The position numbers and the translations under genes are program-made. Positions 36,422-45,086 of a stretch of DNA of 64,000 bases are shown here, in pieces; the first letter of the stretch is position 1, and every line of letters starts with the position of its first letter. Source of the stretch: an uncultured Alphaproteobacteria bacterium (GTDB lineage Bacteria; Pseudomonadota; Alphaproteobacteria; RF32; CAG-239). The stretch spans positions 17,965 to 81,964 of the forward strand of contig CALXTR010000006.1 in assembly GCA_944391475.1 (NCBI GenBank), in the 5' to 3' direction. The notes under the pieces are model-generated. The model was not told where the DNA came from and did no database searches. It worked only from the letters and a program-made list of their open reading frames with translations.

Positions 36422-38686
36422 TTATAACCGCCGTTTTAGATTGCCTTTACGACAATTCGGAACATCTTTTCCGTTTTTAAGCAAAGACATAATCTCGCGC
36501 ACTTGCTGAGGTTGGTAGGATTTATAAAGGAAATCCGCCCGATAAAAATCCGCCGCCACTTCAGAAATCTGAGCTCCAAAGCATAGCGGCTCACGGGCAA
36601 ACAACATCGTCTGACAGTCTTTAGACAATACATCATACTCTTGCCCATCACGAGTGAGCTTAAGCCACTTGGTACCACGTGGACAAATCTTGCATGGGTT
36701 TGAACGAATACAAGCCGCACTCGTAAATAGTGGTGCATCTTGATATACGCTAAAGACAATCGGCAACGGCGACACTTCGGATAATTTTTGCCAGTTTTCC
36801 AAATTGTCTTCTATCGATAAGCATACTCTTGATGCTCCCATTTCTTTGGCCTGCATAATTGCTTGAGAGTTTAACATATATAATGAGACATCAAAACTTA
36901 AATCAATTCCCTGATGCGGCAAAAATTCCAATCCCCAATAGTTTCCGATTTCCCATTTGCGATAACCTTGCGCAATTAGCTTGTCAGTAATCTCAGTCCA
37001 TAGTTTGGGGTTGCGAGCCACGGCCGGCAAAGCAAAACGTAATTTGTTTTTGGGAATGCACTTCCAATCATCAGGGATAGATTCCGGAGATAGCATAAAA
37101 GTGATTTCTGCCACTTCATCACAATTAATACCCTGCAAGACTTCTTTTTGGTCAGTTCTAATTATCCATTGCGGAGTGTTTTTAGAACGACACGGTGTAA
37201 GTGGTGGCAACTCACGCGAAGTTGATAGCACTGCTGGCAAACTTGCATATAATTGGCGGCGCAGTTCATTGAGCATTGAAACCGGCACAAACAAATTTTG
37301 CGGATTTTCTAAAGTAAGGCTGACAAGTTCAATTCCGACATCTCCCCCTTTGGCAAAAGCTTTTTCAAAAGCCTCATTAGTCTTGAGCGGATTATCTGCG
37401 GTTGTGAAACTCCCACTTAAAGAAACTCTCTGACCTTCAGCTTGCGCCCATACTTCAGATTCGCTCACGCCGGCAAGCACAACAACCTTGCGCCGCGGTT
37501 TGAATGCTCCGGGTTTTGGTTTAGAGTAGTCATATGCTCCTTTAACCCGACTAGACGAGGCTAAATAAATATTTTGCCCTTTCCTTAAAAAGGGAGATTT
37601 GGGCGGCATAATAACTTCAACCACATCACCGGCTTTAGCCTCAAAACCGCTTTTAGCGTTAATGCGCATTTCTTGTACAGCAAATCCGAATGGCTTTTCT
37701 TGCCCGTCTACATCAATCTGAATACCATCATGGCGAGCAATTGGGAATTTGGTCTTGAAAACAATCTTGTTTTTAACAATTTGCTCGATTCTGCCGGTCA
37801 AAAGCCCACGATGCCCCACAAATTCGCGGTCAATAATGTCTTTGTTGCGCCCCTTGAAATGAAAATCGCACCACGGCCGCGCAAAAATCTGCTTAATATT
37901 ATCGGCTTTTGCTTGAATAGCTCCCTTCCCGTCTAAAATATTGCGATAATAGTCAGTTACTGCTGCCACATAAAGAGCCGTCTTTTTACGCCCTTCAATT
38001 TTGAGCGAAGTAACCGGCATCTTTAAGATGTTTTCTTCTAGCGCCATATCTTTCATTGAGAAATAGTGTTTGTTGCCATCTTCACCACCAAACTCTGCTC
38101 GACACGGATATAAACACTTGCCCCGATTGGCACTTCTGCCATATTCAAGTGAAGAAAATAGGCATAATCCGCTATATGAGTAACACAAAGCCCCATGAAT
38201 AAAGGCCTCGGTTTCCAATCCCGGAATAGCGGCAATTTCCCTAATCTCAGAAAGCGTGAGCTCACGAGCTAAAACCACACGACTAAATCCGGCTTTTTGC
38301 AAAGCTAAAGCCCCTTCCTTATTATGCACCGCCATTTGCGTACTGGCATGGAGTTCAAGTTCAGGATAATTAGCTTTAACGATTCTAGCCACTCCCAAAT
38401 CTTGTACAATCAGTGCATCAACATTGGTGCGGACACAAATCTCAAGATTCTTAATTAAATCTTGCAGCTCCGATTCCTCAATAAGCGTATTAAGTGCCAC
38501 ATATACCTTCCGATTAAGCGAATGAGCATAAGCTACAAACTCAGCCAGATTCGCCTCATCAAAATTTGTTGCGGTGGCACGTGCCGAAAACTGCTGCAAT
38601 CCAAGATAAACAGCATCGGCACCATAGTAAAGAGCCGCATAACCGGCTTCAATATCGCCGGCCGGAGCCAAAAGTTCTTTAGTCAT
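36422..38686 (-). CDS. Peptidase U32 family protein, RlhA-like
   Basis: 754 residues from the ATG at 38686, which follows AAGGAATC; a longer frame to 38809 adds a non-conserved stretch. The U32 core is clear: ELLAPAGDIEAGYAALYYGADAVYLG, ELHASTQMAVHN, and GALCYSYSGLCLFSS.....GRSANRGKCLYPCR with the conserved Cys residues. The additional DUF3656-like middle and the late Cys set (NPCKICPRG...KDC) match the longer RlhA/YdcP branch, which is needed for hydroxylation of C2501 in 23S rRNA in E. coli. The E. coli protein is about 650 residues, so this one has about 100 extra. YegQ/TrhP branch proteins are shorter. Confidence 0.85.
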   Translation of the reverse strand: MTKELLAPAGDIEAGYAALYYGADAVYLGLQQFSARATATNFDEANLAEFVAYAHSLNRKVYVALNTLIEESELQDLIKNLEICVRTNVDALIVQDLGVARIVKANYPELELHASTQMAVHNKEGALALQKAGFSRVVLARELTLSEIREIAAIPGLETEAFIHGALCYSYSGLCLFSSLEYGRSANRGKCLYPCRAEFGGEDGNKHYFSMKDMALEENILKMPVTSLKIEGRKKTALYVAAVTDYYRNILDGKGAIQAKADNIKQIFARPWCDFHFKGRNKDIIDREFVGHRGLLTGRIEQIVKNKIVFKTKFPIARHDGIQIDVDGQEKPFGFAVQEMRINAKSGFEAKAGDVVEVIMPPKSPFLRKGQNIYLASSSRVKGAYDYSKPKPGAFKPRRKVVVLAGVSESEVWAQAEGQRVSLSGSFTTADNPLKTNEAFEKAFAKGGDVGIELVSLTLENPQNLFVPVSMLNELRRQLYASLPAVLSTSRELPPLTPCRSKNTPQWIIRTDQKEVLQGINCDEVAEITFMLSPESIPDDWKCIPKNKLRFALPAVARNPKLWTEITDKLIAQGYRKWEIGNYWGLEFLPHQGIDLSFDVSLYMLNSQAIMQAKEMGASRVCLSIEDNLENWQKLSEVSPLPIVFSVYQDAPLFTSAACIRSNPCKICPRGTKWLKLTRDGQEYDVLSKDCQTMLFAREPLCFGAQISEVAADFYRADFLYKSYQPQQVREIMSLLKNGKDVPNCRKGNLKRRL

Positions 38687-38902
38687 AGAAGATTCCTTAT
38701 AATTAATAATATAGAAGTATTTCAGGAAAAAAATAATGTCAAGGGCAATTAGTTTGTCCATTTCTGCGATTATCGCAATTTTTATCCATCTATATCTTTG
38801 AAAATTCACAAAAATTTTTTATTTTGGTAAAGATTTTTTAACACTTTTGATTTAGTTTAGAAAATGATTTCAGAACTTAAACTATTACTTTGGAGAATTA
38901 AA

Positions 38903-39211
38903 ATGAAAAACTTGAACGAAAATGCAATCAGAGAAGCTGCTTACTACATTTGGCAAAACAACGGCTGCCCGTCTGGCACCAGCCTGCAAGATTGGAACTT
39001 GGCAATCAAACAATTGTCTTCTGCTAACAAATCTTCTTCTCTGTTAAAAACTGCATCTTCGATGTTGAAAAGCACTTCTTCTGCAAAGAAGAGCAACAAC
39101 AGCAAAACTTCTGCAAGCAAAATTGCTGCTCCGAAGAAGACCTCTGCAAAAGCTAGCGCAAAAGTAGCTACCAAATCTGCAGCTAAATCATGCGCAAAAA
39201 AATCTAAATAA
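38903..39211 (+). CDS. DUF2934 protein with basic Ser/Ala/Lys-rich tail
   Basis: 102 residues from the ATG at 38903 with GGAG 8 nt upstream. Residues 5-35 match DUF2934 (IREAAYYIWQNNGCPSG...DWNLAIKQL). The rest is nearly only Ser, Ala, Lys and Thr, like histone H1-type tails, and would bind DNA or RNA without folding. DUF2934 proteins are small soluble proteins of rhizobia and relatives, sometimes stress induced; the basic tail is unusual in my knowledge. Stand-alone gene with a strong terminator, suggesting abundant expression. Confidence 0.8.
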   Translation: MKNLNENAIREAAYYIWQNNGCPSGTSLQDWNLAIKQLSSANKSSSLLKTASSMLKSTSSAKKSNNSKTSASKIAAPKKTSAKASAKVATKSAAKSCAKKSK

Positions 39212-39225
39212 TTAGATTAGAGCCA

Positions 39226-39272
39226 AGATATCAAAAAAAAACTCCTCAAATTGAGGAGTTTTTTTTTGATAT
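39226..39272. terminator. Long symmetric terminator
   Basis: A near-perfect 22-bp inverted repeat: GATATC, nine A, ACTCCTCAA and its complement TTGAGGAGT, nine T, GATATT. Confidence 0.9.
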
Positions 39273-39278
39273 TAAAGA

Positions 39279-39318
39279 GTCATCCCTCGATTGCGTTAGC
39301 AATCGTCATGGGATCTAC
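39279..39318. repeat. Dispersed hairpin repeat GTCATCCCT...GGGATCTAC
   Basis: Flanks GTCATCCCT and ATGGGATCTAC enclose a perfect 7-bp stem CGATTGC / GCAATCG with loop GTTA (39288-39305). A second copy at 51758-51798 has the same flanks but a wholly different, still perfect inner stem. The outer ATCCC/GGGAT can also pair. Confidence 0.8.
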
Positions 39319-39366
39319 GAATTTTTCCATTTACTCCAAACTTTCACAATAAATCCTACGACCTCT

Positions 39367-39451
39367 CGGGAGTTCAAACCTCTCATGTCGGAAAATCCAA
39401 GCACAAAAAAAATCCACCCTTTAAGGTGGACTTTTTGGTGGGCGCTGAGAG
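39367..39451 (-). repeat. Downstream copy of the tRNA-Val 3' end plus terminator
   Basis: 85 bp that match 39550-39633 with two substitutions and one extra A. It holds the terminator hairpin (39405-39436) and, on the minus strand, exactly the 3' strand of the T-stem, the 3' strand of the acceptor, the discriminator base and CCA of tRNA-Val (16 nt, 39436-39451). The rest of the tRNA is missing. Confidence 0.85.
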
Positions 39452-39549
39452 TGTACTCTGCGCGCTGCTTGAGTTGCACTGGCGCTCATGAGCCAAGGCT
39501 CACCGGCGTACTTACGTCCGCCTTTCGCTGGTAGTCAAACTCCCTTCTT
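39452..39549. other. Palindrome-rich spacer between the two tRNA-Val tail copies
   Basis: No gene. Contains nested short palindromes, for example GGCGCTCATGAGCC, TGAGCC-AA-GGCTCA and ACTCCC/GGGAGT running into the next repeat. G+C content is higher than in nearby genes. Confidence 0.6.
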
Positions 39550-39633
39550 CGGGAGTTCAAACCTCTCATGTCAGAAAATCTAAGCACAAAAAAATCCACC
39601 CTTTAAGGTGGACTTTTTGGTGGGCGCTGAGAG
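39550..39633 (-). repeat. tRNA-Val-proximal copy of the tail repeat
   Basis: 84 bp, the partner of 39367-39451, ending inside tRNA-Val at the T-stem/T-loop boundary. Its left part (39550-39570) also holds a plus-strand TCGGGAGTTCAAACCTCTC-like T-arm remnant, inverted relative to the tRNA. Confidence 0.85.
39588..39618 (-). terminator. Terminator of tRNA-Val
   Basis: On the minus strand TCCACC / GGTGGA with a short AT loop, then a run of seven T. Confidence 0.75.
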
Positions 39634-39693
39634 GTTCGAACTCCCGACCCTCTCGGTGTAAACGAGATGCTCTTCCAGCTGAGCTAAGCGCCC
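39618..39693 (-). tRNA. tRNA-Val (anticodon TAC)
   Basis: 76 nt with encoded CCA. Acceptor GGGCGCT pairs with AGCGCCC, D-arm AGCTCAGCTGGAAGAGC, anticodon loop TTTACAC (anticodon TAC), T-arm GGGAGTTCGAACCTCTC. Confidence 0.95.
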
Positions 39694-40091
39694 ATCGTGT
39701 TTACATCGGACTTTATACACTCTCAAAAATAAATAATCAAGACTTTTTTTTAATTATTTTTAGTTTTTTTGATTATTCTTGTTTTATTAATAACATAGCT
39801 CACTAAAAATTATTGTCCCACTAAACTTTATCGGCAATTTTTCCGCTTTAATCCGCAAAATTTATGATAAAGAGATGGACGGGTGTTCGAAACTGCCTCT
39901 ATTAAAACAGTTCGGTTTATTTGGTCATACCTTATTTGCCGACACCCGCCCAACAAGAAACAATCATGATTTAACCTAAAAAAAAATTAAAAGCAATAAA
40001 AAAATCTTTCTTCTTTTTCTCTTGCCAAAGCCAAATAAAAATAATAAAAATAAAGGCAAATTGTTAGCTAATTAATTAAAAGAGAAAAATC
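39694..40091. other. 398-bp AT-rich region upstream of metG
   Basis: Apart from the structured element at 39877-39951 it is AT-rich and has no ORF of interest. The last 130 bp before metG are almost only A and T. A GAGAAAAATC stretch gives a weak ribosome site for metG. Confidence 0.6.
39877..39951 (+). other. Structured element upstream of metG (candidate RNA)
   Basis: A 10-bp stem with one mismatch (GGACGGGTGT, 39877-39886, with ACACCCGCCC, 39942-39951) encloses a second stem CGAAACTG / CAGTTCG (39888-39895, 39908-39914). A TATGAT that could be a -10 box lies at about 39863-39868. No T run follows, so it is not a simple terminator. It may be a small RNA or a leader of metG; no known class was recognised. 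Confidence 0.4.
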
Positions 40092-41654
40092 ATGTCAGAA
40101 AAATTTTATATCACTACCCCGATTTACTATCCTTCCGGTTCTCCACACATCGGACATTGTTACACCACCGTTGCCTGCGATGCTATGGCTCGCTACAAAC
40201 GCGCCCGCGGTTTTGATGTTATGTTTCTGACCGGAACCGACGAGCATGGCCAAAAAATTGAAGACAAAGCCAAAGCCGCCGGGCTCACTCCTCAAGAATA
40301 TACCGATAATATCGTCGCCGAGTTCAAAAAACTCTGGAGCTATATCAACATTTCATACGACCGCTTTGTCCGCACCACCGATGACTACCATGTAAAAACC
40401 GTACAAGATGTTTTCAAAACTCTGTATGACAAAGGCTACATTTACAAAGGCGAATACAGCGGCAAATATTGCAAACCCTGCGAGAGTTTCTGGACCGATT
40501 CTCAACTCATCGACGGCAAATGCCCCGACTGCGGCCGCGAAGTAGTTGAGGCCAAAGAAGAAGCTTATTTCTTCAAACTCTCAGCCTTTTCTGACAAGTT
40601 GCAAAATTTATTGGAAAACAGCAGCTTTTTGGAACCCCGCACCCGAGTTAACGAAATGGTCAACAACTTCATCAAAGCCGGCTTAGAAGATTTGTGCGTA
40701 TCACGCACCAGTTTCAAATGGGGTGTTCCAGTCACTTTTGATGACAAACACGTGGTTTATGTATGGATTGACGCTCTGTCTAACTATATTTCCGCATTAG
40801 GATATAAAAACGATACCTATCACGACTTTGAAAAATATTGGCCGGCAAATGTTCATGTCATGGCCAAAGAGATTGTGCGTTTCCATGCTCTGATTTGGCC
40901 GGCAATTCTCATGGCATTAGACCTTCCCTTGCCTAAAAAGATTTACGGTCACGGCTGGATTACTTTTGGCGATAAGAAGATGAGTAAATCCTTGGGCAAT
41001 GTGGTTGATCCGTTTGTTTTGGGCGAACGCTATGGAGTTGATGCTCTGCGTTTTGAAATCATGAGAGAAATGCCCTTTAACGGCGATAGCACTTTTGTAG
41101 CTGAACAATTTTTACAACGTATAAATACCGATTTGGCCAACAATCTTGGTAATTTGGTTTCTCGCAGTACCTCCATGGTTAAGAAATATTTCAATGGCAC
41201 TCTGCCGACCGAACGTGAAAATGAGACCATTGACCAAGATTTAATTAATCTGGCGCAATCGCTTCCCGAAAGTGTTGAGCAAAAAATGGATACTCTCCAC
41301 TTTAGCGATGCTCTAGCCGAAATTTTTGAACTGATTTCGCGCGCCAACAAATACATTGACGAAACCACACCTTGGGCTTTGGCTAAAGACGAGAGCAAAA
41401 AGACCCGCTTGGCTACAGTGCTGTACAATTTGCTGGAGAGCATTCGTATCAGTAGTATTATGCTGGCTCCCTTCATGCCGCAAACCATGCCGGAAGTATG
41501 GAAACGTATCGGCGCCAGTGAAGCTGAGACCACTTGGGCTAGCATATACAAATTTGGCGGATTGAAGGCCAATGCCACAGTTGGCGAAGGCGCTCCCTTG
41601 TTCCCGCGAATTAATATTGAAAAAGAACTCGAGGAATTGTCTTCCGTCGCTTAA
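40092..41654 (+). CDS. metG: Methionyl-tRNA synthetase
   Basis: 520 residues. HIGH motif at 19-22 (GSPHIGHCY), a single zinc knuckle CKPCESF...CPDCG (about 128-150), KMSKS (DKKMSKSLGN, near 298) and an anticodon-binding helical domain. No C-terminal tRNA-binding (Arc1-like) extension, as in the shorter alphaproteobacterial type. Charges tRNA-Met for initiation and elongation. Confidence 0.97.
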   Translation: MSEKFYITTPIYYPSGSPHIGHCYTTVACDAMARYKRARGFDVMFLTGTDEHGQKIEDKAKAAGLTPQEYTDNIVAEFKKLWSYINISYDRFVRTTDDYHVKTVQDVFKTLYDKGYIYKGEYSGKYCKPCESFWTDSQLIDGKCPDCGREVVEAKEEAYFFKLSAFSDKLQNLLENSSFLEPRTRVNEMVNNFIKAGLEDLCVSRTSFKWGVPVTFDDKHVVYVWIDALSNYISALGYKNDTYHDFEKYWPANVHVMAKEIVRFHALIWPAILMALDLPLPKKIYGHGWITFGDKKMSKSLGNVVDPFVLGERYGVDALRFEIMREMPFNGDSTFVAEQFLQRINTDLANNLGNLVSRSTSMVKKYFNGTLPTERENETIDQDLINLAQSLPESVEQKMDTLHFSDALAEIFELISRANKYIDETTPWALAKDESKKTRLATVLYNLLESIRISSIMLAPFMPQTMPEVWKRIGASEAETTWASIYKFGGLKANATVGEGAPLFPRINIEKELEELSSVA

Positions 41655-41674
41655 ATTTGGATAGATAAGTATAA

Positions 41675-41715
41675 TAAAACTCCGTTAGATCCATCTACCG
41701 GAGTTTTATTTTTTC
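41675..41715 (+). terminator. Terminator of metG
   Basis: TAAAACTCCG / CGGAGTTTTA with an inner TAGAT/ATCTA palindrome, then a T run. Confidence 0.85.
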
Positions 41716-41808
41716 ATTCCCAACAATATAAAATTTTTTAGCTCCCCATAGATTTGTATTTTAATCTGCTCATTTAATTTTTTTCTACCCCCACTAACCC
41801 TTTGCATA

Positions 41809-41843
41809 CAAAAAAGGCTCAGATGAAATACATCAGAGCCTTT
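41809..41843 (-). terminator. Second terminator downstream of the HU gene
   Basis: Minus-strand stem GGCTCTGATG / CATCTGAGCC (one mismatch) followed by T run. Confidence 0.65.
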
Positions 41844-41869
41844 GGTGTCTCAAAAACATCTAATAAACA

Positions 41870-41894
41870 AAAGGACCGGCCGAGGCCGATCCTT
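41870..41894 (-). terminator. First terminator downstream of the HU gene
   Basis: Minus-strand stem AGGATCGGCC / GGCCGGTCCT with a 2-4 nt loop, then TTTTGTTT. It lies 8 bp after the HU stop. Confidence 0.8.
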
Positions 41895-41901
41895 ACTTAT
41901 A

Positions 41902-42174
41902 TTAGTTTACAGAGTCTTGCAGAGCTTTACCGGGTTTGAATTTAGCTTGGTTGCGAGCCGGAATATTAATCGGCTTACCGTTGCGCGGATTGCGGCCGGT
42001 AGTAGCAGCACGACGGGTAATGGCAAAAGTACCAAAACCAACCAAACGAACTTCGTCGCCAGATTTCAAAGCGCTGGAAATAGAATTTACGAAAGCATCA
42101 ACAGCTTTAGCTGAATCAGTTTTGGTCAAGCCGGTTTCGCTAGCGATGCTAGAAATGAGTTCATTTTTATTCAC
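41902..42174 (-). CDS. hup: DNA-binding protein HU
   Basis: 90 residues from a GTG at 42174, chosen because GAGGGAG lies 8 nt upstream and the product then begins MNKNELISSIA as in other HU proteins; the open frame runs further upstream without homology. The DNA-binding arm holds GFGTFAITRRAATTGRNPRNGKPI and the end KPGKALQDSVN. HU is a dimeric nucleoid protein. The lon gene lies upstream on the same strand, a usual alphaproteobacterial pairing, but it has its own terminator. Confidence 0.97.
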   Translation of the reverse strand: MNKNELISSIASETGLTKTDSAKAVDAFVNSISSALKSGDEVRLVGFGTFAITRRAATTGRNPRNGKPINIPARNQAKFKPGKALQDSVN

Positions 42175-42426
42175 TGTGAGGACTCCCTCTAAATATAAGT
42201 TATAAACCACTGTGAAGCTCTTTTGAACCTCACAAGAAAATTTAAGCGCCAAAAAAACGCAAAGTCAAACAAAATCAACGGTTATAACGAAAAATATCCA
42301 CTTTTTTCTCTCAAAAAACGCTTTCAAAGCAAAAAAAAGTAACTTATCCCCAGATTTTTGCGCTTTGATTCGCCCCAAAGTTAGAGATTCTGCGATTCTT
42401 AAAGCTATCTGACAGATTCGGAATAC

Positions 42427-42461
42427 AAAAAAAACAGGCTGTCAGATTCGCAGCCCGTTTT
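42427..42461 (-). terminator. Terminator of lon
   Basis: Minus-strand stem ACGGGCTG / CAGCCTGT around a 9-nt loop followed by eight T. Confidence 0.8.
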
Positions 42462-42481
42462 CCTAGTTAATTAAGTATAAA

Positions 42482-44845
42482 TTACTTTTTCTTTTTTACC
42501 AACTTGCAACGGCAAATTTTTTCTAACGGTTTAACTTTTTCCTTCAAAGCAATGTCTATCACTTCTCTGACTTCTGAAACCGGAATAATTTTCATGCCGG
42601 TTTTGACATTATCAGGAATTTCTTCCAAGTCTTTTTCATTGTCTTTAGGAATAATCACCGTTTTGATACCGCCGCGCAAAGCCGAAAGCAGTTTTTCTTT
42701 CAGCCCGCCAATCGGCAACACCCTGCCCTGCAAAGTGATTTCGCCGGTCATCGCCACATCTTTGCGCACCGGAATTTTGGTCAGTACCGACACAATGGTG
42801 GTGTACATCGCAATACCGGCCGACGGCCCGTCTTTCGGGGTTGCTCCTTCGGGCACATGAACGTGAATATCGGTCTTATCAAAGATATCTGGATCAATCC
42901 CCAACTGTTCGGAATGCGAACGCACCACCGAATATGCGGTTTCGATAGATTCTTTCATCACATCGCCCAGCTTACCGGTTTGAGTAATTTTGCCTTTACC
43001 GGGCATATCCACTGCCTCAATAAACAAAATATCACCACCCACTTCGGTCCAAGCCAAACCGGTTGTTACCCCGACATGATCCTCAGATTCGGCCTCTCCA
43101 TAGCGATACTTAATCACGCCAAGATACTTGTCGATGTTTTTAGCCGTAACTTTGACTTTCTTTTCTTTGTTGAGCAAAATCTCTTTCACGGCCTTGCGGG
43201 CAATCGTTGCAATCTCGCGCTCAAGATTTCGCACTCCGGCCTCCCGAGTATAATAGCGAATAATACTTTGGATAGCATCATCGCTAATAACCAATTCTTT
43301 GGGTTTAACCGCATTTTCTTCAAAAATTTTGGGGATTAAGTGACGTTTGGCAATTTCGATTTTCTCATCTTCGGTATAACCCGACAAACGGATAATCTCC
43401 ATACGGTCCAGCAACGGCCGCGGCATATCCAAAGAATTAGCGGTCGTAACAAACATCACATCAGAAAGGTCATAGTCCACTTCCAAGTAATGATCGTTAA
43501 AAGCTGAGTTTTGTTCCGGGTCTAAAACCTCCAAGAGAGCCGAACTCGGATCTCCGCGCCAGTCGTTCCCAAGCTTATCAATTTCATCAAGCAAGAACAG
43601 CGGGTTAGATGTTGCAGCTTTTTTCATACCTTTAATAATTTTACCCGGCATTGAACCAATATAAGTGCGACGATGTCCTCTGATTTCGGCCTCATCACGC
43701 ATACCCCCGAGCGATGCTCTTACAAAGCTGCGTCCGGTAGCGCGCGCTATTGATTTTCCAAGCGAAGTTTTACCCACACCCGGAGGCCCTACCAAGCACA
43801 AAATTGGACCTTTTACTTTGTCAGCACGCGACTGAACGGCCAAATATTCAATAATTCTTTCTTTAACTTTTTCCAAACCATAATGGTCTTTTTCCAAGAT
43901 AGCTTGAGCTTTAGCCAAATCTTTATTGACTTTGGAACGCTTTTTCCACGGGATACCCAAAAGCCAGTCGAGATAATTGCGCACCACGGTCGCTTCACTA
44001 GACATCGCACTCATGGTCTTGAGCTTCTTCACTTCCGAGAGTGCTTTCTCACGAGCTTCTTTGGAGAGTTTAGTCCGCTCAATTTTTTTGGTATATTCCG
44101 AAATCTCGTTTTCTTCATCACCATCACCAAGCTCTTTTTGAATAGCTTTCATCTGTTCATTGAGGTAATATTCCTTTTGGCTTTTCTCCATTTGTTTTTT
44201 GACCCGAGATTTAATTTTGTTTTCCACCTCAAGAAGTGTAACCTCGGCATCCATAAAGCCCAAGATTTTTTCAAACCTGTCTTTAAGCGTTTTGCCTTCC
44301 AAAAGCTCTTGTTTATCAGCAATTTTCAAGGTCAGATGAGAAGCAATTGTGTCTGCAAGCTTGCTGTAATCTTCAATCTGATTAACGGCCACCAATACTT
44401 CGGGAGGAATTTTTTTCGACAGTTTGACATATTCCTCAAATTTGGACAACACTGCCCGCACCAATGCTTCCAATTCGACATCGGCCGCATTGTTAACCTC
44501 CGGCAACAAAGTTGCCTCAGCTTCCAAGAACTCCTCATTATTAAGAAACTTATTAATTTTGACGCGTTCCAACCCCTCGATTAGCACCTTGACCGTCCCG
44601 TCGGGCAAGCGCAAGAGTTGGAGCACCGTGCCGATAGTTCCCACCTGATACACGTCATCATCGGTCGGTTCCTCAATTCCGGGATCTTTTTGAGTAAGCA
44701 AAATGACATTTTTATCGTTGTCCACAGCTGATTGCAACGCCCGAATAGACTTTTCGCGCCCCACAAACAGCGGCACCACCATTTTCGGATACACCACAAT
44801 ATCACGCAGCGGCAACACCGGATAAGTTTCTTTTTTCTCAGCCAT
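42482..44845 (-). CDS. lon: ATP-dependent protease Lon
   Basis: 787 residues, the normal size. N-terminal substrate domain (YPVLPLRDIVVYPKM), AAA+ ATPase with Walker A GPPGVGKTS, Walker B FLLDEIDK, and the C-terminal Ser-Lys protease with DGPSAG (catalytic Ser near residue 680) and the Lys in GGLKEK (near 720). The last residues are strongly basic (CRCKLVKKKK). Degrades misfolded and regulatory proteins. Next gene on the same strand is HU after 307 bp. Confidence 0.97.
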   Translation of the reverse strand: MAEKKETYPVLPLRDIVVYPKMVVPLFVGREKSIRALQSAVDNDKNVILLTQKDPGIEEPTDDDVYQVGTIGTVLQLLRLPDGTVKVLIEGLERVKINKFLNNEEFLEAEATLLPEVNNAADVELEALVRAVLSKFEEYVKLSKKIPPEVLVAVNQIEDYSKLADTIASHLTLKIADKQELLEGKTLKDRFEKILGFMDAEVTLLEVENKIKSRVKKQMEKSQKEYYLNEQMKAIQKELGDGDEENEISEYTKKIERTKLSKEAREKALSEVKKLKTMSAMSSEATVVRNYLDWLLGIPWKKRSKVNKDLAKAQAILEKDHYGLEKVKERIIEYLAVQSRADKVKGPILCLVGPPGVGKTSLGKSIARATGRSFVRASLGGMRDEAEIRGHRRTYIGSMPGKIIKGMKKAATSNPLFLLDEIDKLGNDWRGDPSSALLEVLDPEQNSAFNDHYLEVDYDLSDVMFVTTANSLDMPRPLLDRMEIIRLSGYTEDEKIEIAKRHLIPKIFEENAVKPKELVISDDAIQSIIRYYTREAGVRNLEREIATIARKAVKEILLNKEKKVKVTAKNIDKYLGVIKYRYGEAESEDHVGVTTGLAWTEVGGDILFIEAVDMPGKGKITQTGKLGDVMKESIETAYSVVRSHSEQLGIDPDIFDKTDIHVHVPEGATPKDGPSAGIAMYTTIVSVLTKIPVRKDVAMTGEITLQGRVLPIGGLKEKLLSALRGGIKTVIIPKDNEKDLEEIPDNVKTGMKIIPVSEVREVIDIALKEKVKPLEKICRCKLVKKKK

Positions 44846-45086
44846 AATTCATATCCTCATCATTTTGACATTACACTATGATATATAAGTAAGTCCCATT
44901 CAATCTGCAACTGCAGACCTAAACTTTTTGACACAAATCTCCTTTGCTGGCAACGATTAAACTTTTTAATCCACAATCGATAAGAATAGAGTTTTTTAAT
45001 ATTTGATAACTTGATAAAATCCGTTTGCTTATCGGGAAATATTGTATATTATAGCACAAAAAAGTATATCTGGAGAAAATGAGCAG

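Noticed and set aside
39367..39693. Possible CRISPR array or integrated prophage at tRNA-Val
   Set aside because: Only two copies of a long repeat, no regular spacers, no cas, integrase or phage genes nearby.
43883..44584. 233-codon plus-strand ORF opposite lon
   Set aside because: Antisense shadow of a well conserved gene; composition Phe/His-rich and no ribosome site.
45042..45086. Longer fliN from a TTG start
   Set aside because: Added residues do not look conserved and the ATG at 45087 has a GGAG upstream, although its spacing is long.
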